The translations under genes were made by a program, and so were the position numbers. From Aplysia californica (Eukaryota > Mollusca > Gastropoda > Aplysiida > Aplysiidae), in the NCBI RefSeq assembly GCF_000002075.1, contig NW_004797314.1, forward strand, positions 1,432,736 to 1,496,735: 64,000 bases of DNA. Reading direction: 5' to 3'. Numbering within the stretch: position 1 is the stretch's first letter; the number at the start of each line of letters is the position of its first letter. Below the pieces are notes generated by a model. That model did not search any database, was not told where the DNA came from, and saw only the letters and a list, made by a program, of their open reading frames with translations. Of the stretch, positions 22,701 through 35,500 are shown one piece after another.

Positions 22701-23520
22701 TGGTAGGGCTGCTGCAGTGAGCAGAGGCATTGACTGCTTCTGAGCACTGAGACCATCTGAGTTTAGAGCCTGGTTCAACGCCAGAATCTGCAACAAAATC
22801 CATTATATATATATTATCAGTTTCAAGAATTTACACCAGCCTATTACCATCGAAAGGTACAAACTTTAAGGACAACATAAAACACAAAGCAAAAGACTGG
22901 ACTATTGTCCATATCTAAAAGCATTTTTTACCACAAAAGTAAAAGAGAAGCGGCAGATAGATCCATTCATTTTCTTTTCCTATAGAAACCCATAAGGAAC
23001 TGTCCTACAATATCAGCTCTTTCAAAGCCCCAATCGGCGAGACATCTTGCTACATCAACCCCCAACCCTGGAAATAAACAACACCCATAAACTGAAATTG
23101 ATTACATCTTGAAAAGACTTCCCCTTTCTATAACATGGCATCAAAGCCAAAGGGCACAATCCAAAACAACAGCTGGGTTAGCAATAAATGGAAAAATCTA
23201 AATGAGAGGAAACTTCCTCTTGGAAAAGCAGAACAATTTAGAGGTGACGTCCCCTCTGCCAAGCATGTTAAAAACACATCAGCAGATTAAGGTTAAAATA
23301 GAGCAGGAAACCCAAAACTGAAGAAACTCCAGTCAGTATTATCAGAGATACCTTCATGGCCTTTAAGATTTAGAGCAAAAACAGAACATAAACAAACAAA
23401 TCAGTTCAACTATGAGTTGAAGACCATGTAGTGAGATAGGCCTACCCTTAGATCTAGTGGGTGTGAAGCGTGTGTGTTTGTTTATATGTGTGGGTGAGTG
23501 TGTTTTGAACATGTGAGTGT

Positions 23521-23572
<52 letters not shown>

Positions 23573-26500
23573 AGCTGGGGATGATACAGAAGCAGTAGAA
23601 CAGCTCTTTTAACACAACACAAGGACTCTCACATACCTCGTCATTCTGCAGTCTGTCTCTCTCACTCCTGAGCTGAGCCTCCATGGCCATCTTCTGCTCC
23701 GCCACATTATCCTTCACCTCCTTCTCTCTTGCCTTGAGCTTCTCTTCCTTGCGTTTCTTGAGTTTGTCCTGCAGATTACTTTGAATGCGCAGCCTGTCCG
23801 CTTCCATCTTGGTGACCAGCTGGTTCACTGACCGTTCGTGTTCCTTGATCAGTCGGTCTTGCTCATCCTTACTTGCTCCGTTAGCCTTCATCTTTTCCAG
23901 ATCGGCCTGGGTAAACATGAAATAAATATCTTGCTTTAACTAGTCACTTCTAACTATGCACTTCATCATCAGTTGATGTACAATGAGAATACAGTAGTCT
24001 CCGCCTAAACGCCGGTGCTCGGGAGGGCTCATGAGCATGTGTTTTCACGGAGCGTGCGTTTACATGAACCTTTGCAAGGGGAGGAAGGGACGTAGTCATC
24101 TCAATTCCTTATTACTCTAGTAATCTCCCTTGAAGGAGGGGGTCATTTTGGCAGATAAGGTGACGACACCTGACCGTTTTTTGAAGGATTCCCCGACAGG
24201 GGTTAAGAACACAAAGGCGTTGAATGGGGGGGGGGGGGGGGGGGGGGGGGGAACAAACTCAAAGTAAGGAATATGTACTATAAACGTCGGGAACAGATAG
24301 CCTAAGAGAAAACTGTTGGCGATAGTCATAGAGTCGACGGACCAGCCATGTGGCTTTCCAAGCGACCGTCCACGACCGTAAATTCATGCAGAATCATCCT
24401 CGAGAAACATTTTCTCTTGTGACTCGTTGAACAAGTACGTTATAAGTTCTTTAAAAGCAGCTTATTAGGCTTACTTGGCTAATCTTTAATCCTATAGAGG
24501 CCTGTCTAGTGTTTTACGGCATTTACGCATTTCGCGCATCAGGCCTAGATCTAACTAAACCCTCTCTGATCTAACTAAACATTACATGCAATCACTCAAA
24601 CTCAAACACCAGTCAGAAACCTTCTCTCAAAGATACATTTCCAGTGACCAATCAAAAAACATTTCAGTCCCCCCAATCCCCCCCCCCCACCCAACATTTA
24701 ACCGACCAGCCCGAGACCGAGACCTATGCGTCAGTGGAAAGTAGTGTGTGTAAACGCTGTCTATCACTCTCTTTGTCCGGCGTGAGGGGCACTCTCACCA
24801 AATATCCGGTTTTCTAGTAAATTCTAGCTTGCCGTATGCAGTCTGTGCAGGTTATTATAAGTTATAGTGAAAATTTCCCCTTGCCAAGCTTAACTTGTCG
24901 GTGTGTTTCGCGAATCGGAGCGTACATTTAGAGGGAGTGACCGTGCGTTTGTACGTCTAAATCATATAGTAAAAAAAACGTCAGATGACGAAAGCGTGCG
25001 TTTGAGTGGAGCGTGCTTTTGTATGGCGTGCGTTTAGACGGAGACTACTGTACCTAACTGTATGAACTAACATCTTTCATTAGCTGATCATTTCTAACTG
25101 TTTACTTCATCACCACTTTTGGTACAGCAAGAATACCATCATGAACTGAAACATTTTTTGTTAACTGGCCACTTTTAACTGTTATCTTCATCACCAGTAG
25201 AAACACAATGAGAATACCAACTCCACATCGTTAGTACCAAAAATGTTGTCACATTAACATTGGTCGAAATAATGAAAATGCAATGGAGTCTGCATAACAG
25301 CAATCTGCGGGACTGCCTAATTTTCTTTGGTTTAGCCAGGTTTCAAATTTAGAGAGACAGCTCAAATTAAAGAAACAAAATAATTAGAGATTTTCTTTTC
25401 TTTTAACTTTTCGATGTTTTCGGATTAACAGTGTTTTGTTTAAGCAGACTCCACTGTATATTCATGGTGAAAGATTGGCTACTTATAAAACTTAAATCTT
25501 TAAATCTTTGGTTTAACACAATTCACTATGCGTTGCCGCGGCAGTGCACTTGTGTCCACCTGGCTTTCCACGAGCCGGGGGAAAAAATCGGTCTGAACTC
25601 GACATACTAAACTCAGACACGAACTGTGTCCAAACTATTCAAGCTATTAATATGAAATTTAGCTTAGATTTTACTTAAAATGTTCTTTCAATATTATTAG
25701 AGAGAAAGATGAAGGAAAGAGCAGAGAAAACTATATAGCCTTCATCTGACTGCCACTCATCGGCACTCCAATTAGCCATAGCAATTTATAGTAAATCTAT
25801 GGTCTAGATCTAGCTTTTCTTCGACCTTTTCAAGGCTCTAAAATCAATCCGATCCCCTTGTTTTTCTAGACTTATGTCTACTCACTTTCTTTGCCGCTTG
25901 TATCTAAAACAAAGCTCAAAACATGCTCCATGTAATTTAACAAACACAAAAATAGCTGTGGCACTATTGTTTTTAGCGGCTGTTTTTTTTGTTCTTCTCG
26001 TCCATGAAGATTTCAGTGCTCGCTTTCTTGCCATGATTGGCGGTGACAAAACAACAAAACTAACTCGTACTTGGAGAAAAACTGGATCAGAACAAGCTGG
26101 CAAAAGTTTTTACAAGCCACAAGTGACCTATTTTTTTCAGTAGAAACCTGGATAAGTGGTTCGGGTTCAATTTTGTAGACTGGTGTTTTGATATGACTAT
26201 TGTCGTAGCTCGTGGACGGAAGCGCGCGGTAGCTACAAATATACTCGTAATAAGGGTACAATAGATTAATCAACAGAATCTACTTAACTATTTCAAATTA
26301 CAATTTATATCACGACAATTTGCACAGATTCAAGAGGTTTTGCAAAATAGTTATTAGTTTTGGAAGAAACAAATGAAACAAAACTTTATGAATTTCTCAA
26401 CAGTTCACTGAACACTTTAATTCTTACCTTCATTTTCTCCTTCTGCTCCTTCAACATTTCCTCTTTCCTCTTGTTCAGAGCTTCAATGTTCTTCTCCTGC

Positions 26501-29500
26501 TTCTCCTTTTCCTTCTGTGTCTCAAGCTCCAGTTCCTTGGCGAAAGATACGACTTCAGCTTCCACACGTTTGCCCTCAGATTTCTCAAAAGCTAGTAGAG
26601 TAGCAAAAATATAACAAGGGCATCAGCACAGTCTCTAACACCAAAGAGTTAACATAGCTTGAAACATTTCAAAGCAAAGTGACATTGCAAAGAATCAATA
26701 TAATATATTCTAAAATAAGATAAAGCATACATTTATTTGCAACATGATAGCTGCATGATTGGTAATTGAGCCCAGAAAAGACTTAAAGTTATTGCAATCT
26801 TTTGGGATACATCAATATTACCCTAGATTGTTCTTTCTTTAGATCTGACTTAAATTTATGGCCCTTGCCTTCCCAAACATTATCTCAAAGGTTTCACCTA
26901 CGTAATTTTGAATAAAAAAAGTAAAGAACTTTTAAAAACAATAAGTTTAATCATGGGAAACCCACTGGGTAAGAGAACATATAATATAAAGGAGTAAAAC
27001 GACCAAAAGCAGCAGAGATAAAGATGTATGAGTTTCATGATCTCTGTCTTCTTACCCTCCTGTTCTCTTCTCATCTCCTCCTCCTTTTGCTTTCTGCGTT
27101 GCTCCAGCTCAGCTCGGACACGCTCCAGTTCCCCAGCGGAGACCTCAGCATCATGAGCCGCCTGGTGGTCAGGAGAGAATTGACGCAGGGCTTCCGCAAA
27201 CTCCTGCAAAAGACAGAGAAATAACCACCAGGAAAAAAAAAATTAAATTACAGACTACCTGAGACAAATTCACGCTTTCTCATAAAACACAAAAAATGTA
27301 TCTTTTTTAAAGGTTAAGACTAAGATGTTATTGAGTGGCGTTGTTGTTTGTTATATCTCACCAGGAACACAGTAAAGAGAGCAAACACAAGAAAGTGTGA
27401 CCAACAATCATTCAAACTGTGACTTTGATGATCTAACGACATTTGGCAAAAATGAAAAAAAGGATACTTCCCATTAATTATATAGACATTTATGCCTCTC
27501 TAAATATAAACTTGAATTCACACAATCATTTCCCACAGCAACTGCTGGCAGACAATCGAAGGAACCTGAGTGATCATTTTCATCACATTGTTCACATACT
27601 GAAAGTAGTTTTCCGTGCTTATAACAACAGACATAGCTGATAATTGGCTGCTTCCAGTCCACTTCTTTACTAGAAAGAAAAGGAATTTATAATCATAACA
27701 GTTTAACCTGCCTATTTCCGTTTGAGAAGACAGAACTTTCGGAAAAAAACAACAGATATAAGAATAAAACATAATATTATCTACTGAAGATGAGTTTTCT
27801 TCACCTTATAGTGTTTCTCTTTGAGAGCTAACTTGGCACGAGCAAACTCTGCCTCCCAGTCCCGGAGAGCTCCACGTTCTATGTCGGCTTCTTCCTGGGC
27901 CAACTGACGTTCCAGCTTGGCTGCTTCAATTTGTTGTTCATTCAGGAGGGCTGCTCTTCGCTCTGCTTTTTCATCTGGGCTCAAAGGCAGTTTCTGAAGC
28001 AAAATTGCAGTAAACAGATATATATGAAGCCAGTCATGAAAAGCATCTCAGCATTGTGAGAAGGTGCACATTTGCAAAACATAAAGTCAAATTAAAGGCA
28101 TTGAAATCAAAACTTCATAACCTACACAGCACTTTTCATTTCATGTTCAAAGCAGTAAGATACATGTCTTAAGTGTCTTCTTCTCCATTAAGCAAGGTCA
28201 AAGGGGAACATAAGGCAGAAAATGTCCAGGAGGTCAGTTTAACACATTAGGATTTAATACCCTAATTAGCCTAATATCACAATAGTCATAAACATTTTAG
28301 GGGTTGAGGTAACAAAGCATTAACCTGAGTCTCACTAAAATAACAGAACATTTTTTACAAATGCAGGTGTTTTTACACCTGCATCAATACAATTTAGATC
28401 ATTTAGCAGGTGGCCTTCTGACCCTGCTGTCAGGGCCAACCCTGGTTGATAGATACAACTTCACAGCAGAAAGGCCGAGATACTCAATAAAAATCCCCGA
28501 ATTGAACTAAGGTCGCCACAGCAAAGTGTCTAACCACTACACCACAGATGCTGGCTCACTAGAATCCAAAATTAGATATGTCGCAATTCTTCAAAGTAAT
28601 TTCATAAAATATAAAGGAAGAAACCTCAAATGGTGAAGTCGGTGAAGCAAAGCAAACGTAATTGAGTTCTCAATTTTGGTATCATGATTTTGAACACACA
28701 AACTCATACAAAGACTTATCTCTTTCTGTACCAAACACCAATTCATAGGCACTTTTCCCCAAACTGATTATGTTCTGATAACTTGTGACACATAAAGAGG
28801 TATATTACTACTCAAGTGTTGACCATGAACACAAGGAACAAGTTGGTTTTACCTCAAGAGCAGCCAGTTCCTGTTCATGTCGTTTCATCATCTCATTTCG
28901 CAAACCATCGTATTTCTTTGCAAGACGACCTCTGGCTTCATCCACGAATACTCTCTTCCTTGTGGCAAACTCATCTTCAAGGTCGCGCAATTCCTGGAAG
29001 TTAAGAAGGAAACATTGGCGAATAGAAGCAGAGAATAATTGCAGTTTTTCGACTTTTTCAAATCAATTTTCTAGGATGCACTTTAAGTAACAACCCTTAA
29101 TTAAACAACCCCCCCCCCCCCCCAAAAAAAAAGAACAAAAAACCAAAAACAAACACCCTTTCAAAATGAGATATCAAAGCATTTACCGTTATATAGCAAG
29201 AAACTGTTATTTTTAGCTAAGGCATAAAGAATCTATGGAAATGTGATGAAGAAAGCTGGTAAAGTCGAGTTAGTGTGAGAAAATCAACTTACAAAATAGA
29301 CTTATTGCTTCGAACACATATGCACACAAAAGACAGGAGCCATTCATCTATACATATAAATATAAATATATATTATTATTTAATTCTGGCAGCACCGACA
29401 ATTGCATCACTTTTTAGAAGAAACGACACACTCATCAGGTTTCAAAATTTAAATGAACGTAAGCCTTCAATATTATATTCCTAAGAACATGGCTGAGCTG

Positions 29501-32500
29501 GATTTTCATGATCTTGAGTTTAAGAATTTATAAAATTGAATATTTCAATCACTATGCATGGTTATGAAATACTGCAGAATTGAGTGACTGCTTTCCAATT
29601 CCTTTTTTAAAAATAAGAGCCGTTATTCAGTATCGGTTCAAAGCTGCACAGATAAAAGCAAACAGAGATCTCCAAAGCAGTTGTAGGAGGAAGGGGGCAG
29701 GGGGCTCCAATGACTGAGTGGTTCATGAGCTCAGGCTAACAATAATGTTAAGCATGTGTCTGTGACACGGCAATGTGGTGGGTAGTCTCTTGGGTGTATC
29801 GTTGAGCATCACACGATAACATTAGCTCAAAAACAATGGCATCTAGCAATGATGTGTGGAGTGTCTATGTTTGAAATAGTGCGCATCATTCATGCATTTA
29901 TATATTTATATATTTGTGCTTTTAGGTATGCCATTGTAAAACAAACTTTGCGAGTGAATCAATAAAGTGGCATTCATTTACTTTCATTTATATTTAATGA
30001 TATATTCCAGAGACACAGTGACAGCAAGACTTGTCAATGGGTCACGACTGTAGTGGCAGTCGAAATCAATATGATGGTCTAAGCCCCATGTTCTACATTG
30101 TTGTGCTACAGGCACACAGACAGCAAGTTAAATCTTACTGTAAGTACTAGAAAATGTGTTTACAAATTTGTTTTTAGTAGACTAAACTCTGACATGTAAC
30201 ACCCACCTGAGCATGTCTCCTGGCAAGAACGGCTTCAACAACTTTGTCACTGTCCTCCTCACCATTCTCTCGAATTCCTTCCTCTATTGCTTTCTGTTCA
30301 ATTTGCACAGCCTGAGAAATTGAGAACAGAAAAAAGATGTTCATGAAATTCAATTGCTTGAAAGCACATTTATTCTGTCAAAAATGTTATAAACAAATGC
30401 TGGTACAGCATAATATGAGTAGTATGCCCCTTACCACACACAAAGGTTAAAAAAGTATTGGGACATCTTCATAAACATTTATCTCTGACAGCATGAAAAT
30501 CTGAAAAGCCCAAGTTCAAGAATACCCTATTGGAAATTATAATCCGAGCAACCCATGCTACAGTCCAGTAGAGCCCTAAGAAACCCATTAATAGCAGCAA
30601 AGAAAAACCCCCAGAACAAACAAAAATCAAAGTGATCAACCGCATGTTCCATGATGAACAAATGTAAAAGCAATCTGTCAAATAGGGTTCTGTTCCTTTT
30701 GTGGCTAGAAATTTGTAAAAAAGGAGAGAAGAGGAACAATGACGAAAAAAAAAAGATTACAATACTTTACTACTATTACCAATATAATAGCCCTCATCAA
30801 CAACAGAACTAACATCCCTAGCAACCACACTTGAACAAACCAAAACAAGGCCTCTGGCACAACTTATAGACTTTGATGTTGATACTTAATACTCTCATGG
30901 AAACTTTAAAGAAAATCAAAATGCCATACATCCTCAATATGAATGAGATAATATAAGAAATACAGACAATATATTATGTATACTGACCCTCCATAGGAGG
31001 AAATTGGCAGCTGATTAAAATACCTTATTTGTACTCAGTCTGGCTCAACTCTTATCAGCTGAATTAATTTCAAGGATTTTCCTGAACAGCTAAAAATCAA
31101 CTGTGCTGTCATTCACAAATTAATATGTTTTTGAATCATTGATGATTTTGGATCCAGGTCTATTTCGTTCACCATGCCAAAAAATTAACCACTGGCAACA
31201 TCAGTGTATTGTAGAGGGACATATGTACTTAATTAGGGGAGGTAACGACCACATGCTGTGTGCCGTTCTGGCAGAAGGGAGGTAAAGGGAAACAATATGA
31301 CTTAAAAGTAAACCTTAAAATTCATCACTGCCACTTGTTAAACACTTTTTCTTCACCTGCTTGAGCCTGACGTTGTCCAGTTCTTTCTTCTGCTCCAACA
31401 TCTCTGACATGAGCTCAGCATCCTGGCGACGGCGCAGCTCCTCCATTCGTCGTTTCCTCTGTTCTGCCAGTTTGTCCCGTAGGGTTCGTTGCTGACGCAT
31501 CTTCTCATTGTCCAGACGCTCGGTCAGAGCATCCACCTCCTGGGCATGAGCTGCCATCAGCTGGAAGACACAACAGAAATTTTGTAAAGTACGTTGGAGG
31601 CAGAGCAAGATACGGTATGTCATGAGGTTCAACAAAATACAGAGGGGGTTACACATTTCTGTAACTTGACTACCATTTCTGGTTGTCAAATATTTTAGAG
31701 AACCACCTTCCTTAAAAAATGGCAAAAAGCAGAAAATAGAAGTGAGACATAGCTGTTTCAATGGTAGTCTATAATTCGGTATCCCTTCCAACTAAATTCC
31801 TATGGCAGACAAGTTCTTCCAAGTTTATTAACCTAGTGCATGGCAACCTGCTCAATAAAGTAGCTTAAATGTTATCAATTACATATTACATATTTCATGC
31901 ACTCAAAGGTGAACTACCAGACAGAGAACCCTAGTCGTGATATAGTATCAAAAAAACATGTACAGAAATGAACAAAGCAACAGACTACAGTCGAAATTGT
32001 CTCAGACAGCCACCCATCGTCGAGGAGAAAAGTAGCCATCTTATACAGGTGACCGTCTTACACAGTATCATTATAATGTAAAACAACGCAATGGGAGAAA
32101 TAGGAAGTGGCCGTTGGTCCAGGTGATGGTCTTAAACAGGTGGTCACTAGAGCAGGTTCGACTGTACTTACAGCGGCCATTTCGTCCTGACTAAGGTCTG
32201 TCCTGGCTGCCTCCTCCGCAGCATGTCTGCTCTTTTTCTCCCTCAAGGCTTGCTCTGTCTGAGCATCCAGGGCCCGGGCCATCTCCTGCTCCTGGCGCTG
32301 GGCATCGGTGTCTAACTTGACTGCTAGCTGGTCACGTTCTGTCTGGTGACGCTTCTTTAGTTCTTCCTGGGCTCGTTCCTGGTGAAAAAAAAGTATGTTC
32401 TAAAGCACAGTCTCTCTTATGGTAGAGAACAGAAACATAACAAAAGCAGTAACCAGTAACCGGAAAAGCAACAGAATTTTTGTTGTACAAACACAGCTAT

Positions 32501-35500
32501 TATTTTATCATGAACTGAGAAAATAATATTATACTACTACCTCCTACTACTCCTACTCCTACTACTACTACTACATATTATCATTATGAACTAAGCAAAC
32601 AATACAAACTAAACAAAGAAAGAAGTATTGAATCCTGCAGCTATGCCTGCTTTGGTAACTTTTACTCTTAGAGCATGGCACACCAACTGACTAAATGCTG
32701 CATTATTGCTTTTTTATGGTTTTCTTTATTCATCATAAATACTTTCTGCCTGCCTGTACTATAACTGCGTGTCCTCATATATCAAAGCTTTCTTCTTTTC
32801 TTACAATTTTGGTGAGTAATACATGCTTTTAACTTAAAACCCTTATTTTTTAAGCTGAAAATGCTAACATAACCATATTTCCAAATCAAACTGTTTGTGA
32901 CAAAGCGGGGAATAGACTTCCAACTTGTAAGTGTTAAGTGATAGATCTAATTTTTTAAAAATTACTGGAAAAAGTCACTCAGTCACAAGCAATAATAAAC
33001 AGAAGTAGAACAAAATGCGAGAGAAAAAAGTGTTTAAAAAAGAACTCTTCACAAGTCAATATGTACTACTAAAATAGAACCAGTATCAATGTAAACAACA
33101 GCCTGGGTATTTTTTCTTAATGAGTATTGAGCATAAATAAAGGAATATTCTAAAAGTTAAAGTCAATGTGATCATTTGTGTCCCATTCAAAGGAAAACTA
33201 ATATGACTTCTCAACAACTCCCTTCATTTTATCTGGTAGTCATTTGAAATTTATCACCAGTCTTTTCAGCAGAAACCCACTACATCTTGAGATTTAAAAA
33301 GCATCGTTTAAAAATTAGACCTCTCCTCATCTGTGAAATAACCATTACCAGAAACAAAACAAAAATACCCCCCCACCCCCCCAAAAAAATCACTCATCAT
33401 CACGACACATACCTGTTGTCTCTTCATTGCCATTTCCTCTGGGGTCTCCGAGTAAGTGACAGCCGGCATGTGTTGTAGGTCAGCTCCAGCCACAAAGCCA
33501 TCGTCCGCCCCCTTCAGACCAGACATCTGTTCATTTTGCTCAGCAACAAACTTCTGAGTTGCCAGTTCTTCGAGCTTTCTCGCGCCCTCACGTTTCTTGC
33601 GTTCGTTCCTCGATGCTAATTTGGCTTGCAGTTCTGCCATCTGGCGTGTCTTTTGTACTTCCAGATCCTGGTCCAAAGAGTCCAGACGACGACGGTGCTG
33701 GTCTACAATTCTTTGAGCGGTCAAGCGATCAGCTTCTGGGGTCAGAGCTATGAGCTGAAGATAAAAAGAATCAAAAGGTACATCAACACTACAATCAGAG
33801 AGTTTGTTTCTGTCAGGATGAACTTAACAGACCTTTAGAATATTTTAATAGGACTGCACCAAGTAGAAAGTAAGAAATGTACCTAAAATAAAAAATTGTA
33901 GGAAGGACCCCAACAGATTTACATATCACTAGGATTCAAATAAAAACAAAACCTCGCTATATCGAATTGAAATTTGTGGCTAGTTGCATCACAGTTTTTT
34001 GGCAGTAACCTGGCAGTACGAGAGACAGTTTAAGAACAATTCACAAGTCAATTATGATGGACACTAAAAATGAGGATTTCCCGACACAACAATACAAATA
34101 AATGATATATGAAACAGAAAACATAATAAAAAAGAGTCAAAGCATTTGCTGGAGCACTTGTAAAAGTGTGTGCAAACAATCTAAAGCCAGATCATATAGG
34201 CCTATGGCTAAGAATTTGATGTCTATTACTTGCTGACAATAATCCTGACCTGAAAAAACATTTAAAATACAGGCACCATCCAAATCACACAAGCCTAAGA
34301 TTAATTCAGTAAAATAAAAAGTGGCTGCAGCCAATAAATTACTCAAGATCAATAAAAGATGCAGTTTAAGTCTAAATATCATTCTTCTACATCAACCAAA
34401 GTGGCCAAATATGGCTGCTGTTGTGCTGACTTTCTATGAACTATGTACCCACAAATATAAAACAAAGACATGGGTTTCCTATTTTTTTGTGTGACAGCAA
34501 AAAAATCTTGTTTGTTTGTGTTTGAGTGCTTAATCAGCTGAAGGCACTGTATGCTCCCTGTGAAGCCGAAAATGTTTCTACGTGTTCTAGGGTCTGCTGG
34601 GGAAATAATATAGTGTAAAGCTCACAAACTTGCCATCGAGTGGGGATATGTGCTATATGAATGCTATTTATTATCATTATTATTATTGTTGTTATTATTA
34701 TTATGAACTGACGCAGTCTTATCACAAGTATTGATCAGTCAGTACATTGATATCTAACCTGGTCAGAGAGCTTGCGGTGTTCATCCTTGACCAGAGCTGT
34801 ATGTTCCTCGTCCAGAGCATGAGACATCTGCCGTCCAAGCTCTGTCTCCTCGGCCAACAGCGCTGCCTCCAGGCTCATCATCTCCTGCTGTTGTTGTAGC
34901 TCCAGACCGGCCAGAGCACGCTCCTTGTCCTGATGCCGGCCTTCCTGGGTCAGCTGGCTTGACAACTAACACAAACAGATGTAAAGCTCAGTATAGAACC
35001 CAATTATACATTATATTGGTCAAGACATAAGACAACAAAATAAAAAAATATTTGCAGTAAATTATTTTAACTTTCAATAAAATAAACCTTAACAATTTCT
35101 ATGCAGCAACTTCATTTCATTCTTTTTTGCAGACATTTAATTTTCCTTCAAGATATAATCATATTCTATTATAAACAGATGTCATGCTTTTTATTTCACT
35201 GCTTTTGTACTAGAAGCATTCTATTTAAACAAACTAAAAACAATGAAACTGTGAATCATGCAATGTCATAATGTCAGGATTTATAACATACCTAAAACCT
35301 TGAAATACCTAGCGTCTGAAAAAAAAAGGACGCATGTACATGGGTTATTTTAGCACTAATTTGATTTTTTAAAACTTCCAAGAAATAAAATTCAACCAAG
35401 GCTGGGACATCAATTTTCATCAATTTTGGTGAAATTTTTAGAACTTGATATAGTAAATTTACTTCAAACTGACACATCCCCTTGGATGAATTTTATCTGC

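Noticed and set aside
22603-22803. Alternative minus-strand frame over exon 41
   Set aside because: The frame used in the model is the only one that keeps phase with exons 40 and 42; this is its shadow.
25874-26143. Plus-strand frame of 89 residues with a hydrophobic segment, and an opposing basic minus-strand frame
   Set aside because: Intronic, no recognisable domain, overlapping frames on both strands, no splice or promoter context. It may belong to an unrecognised repeat.
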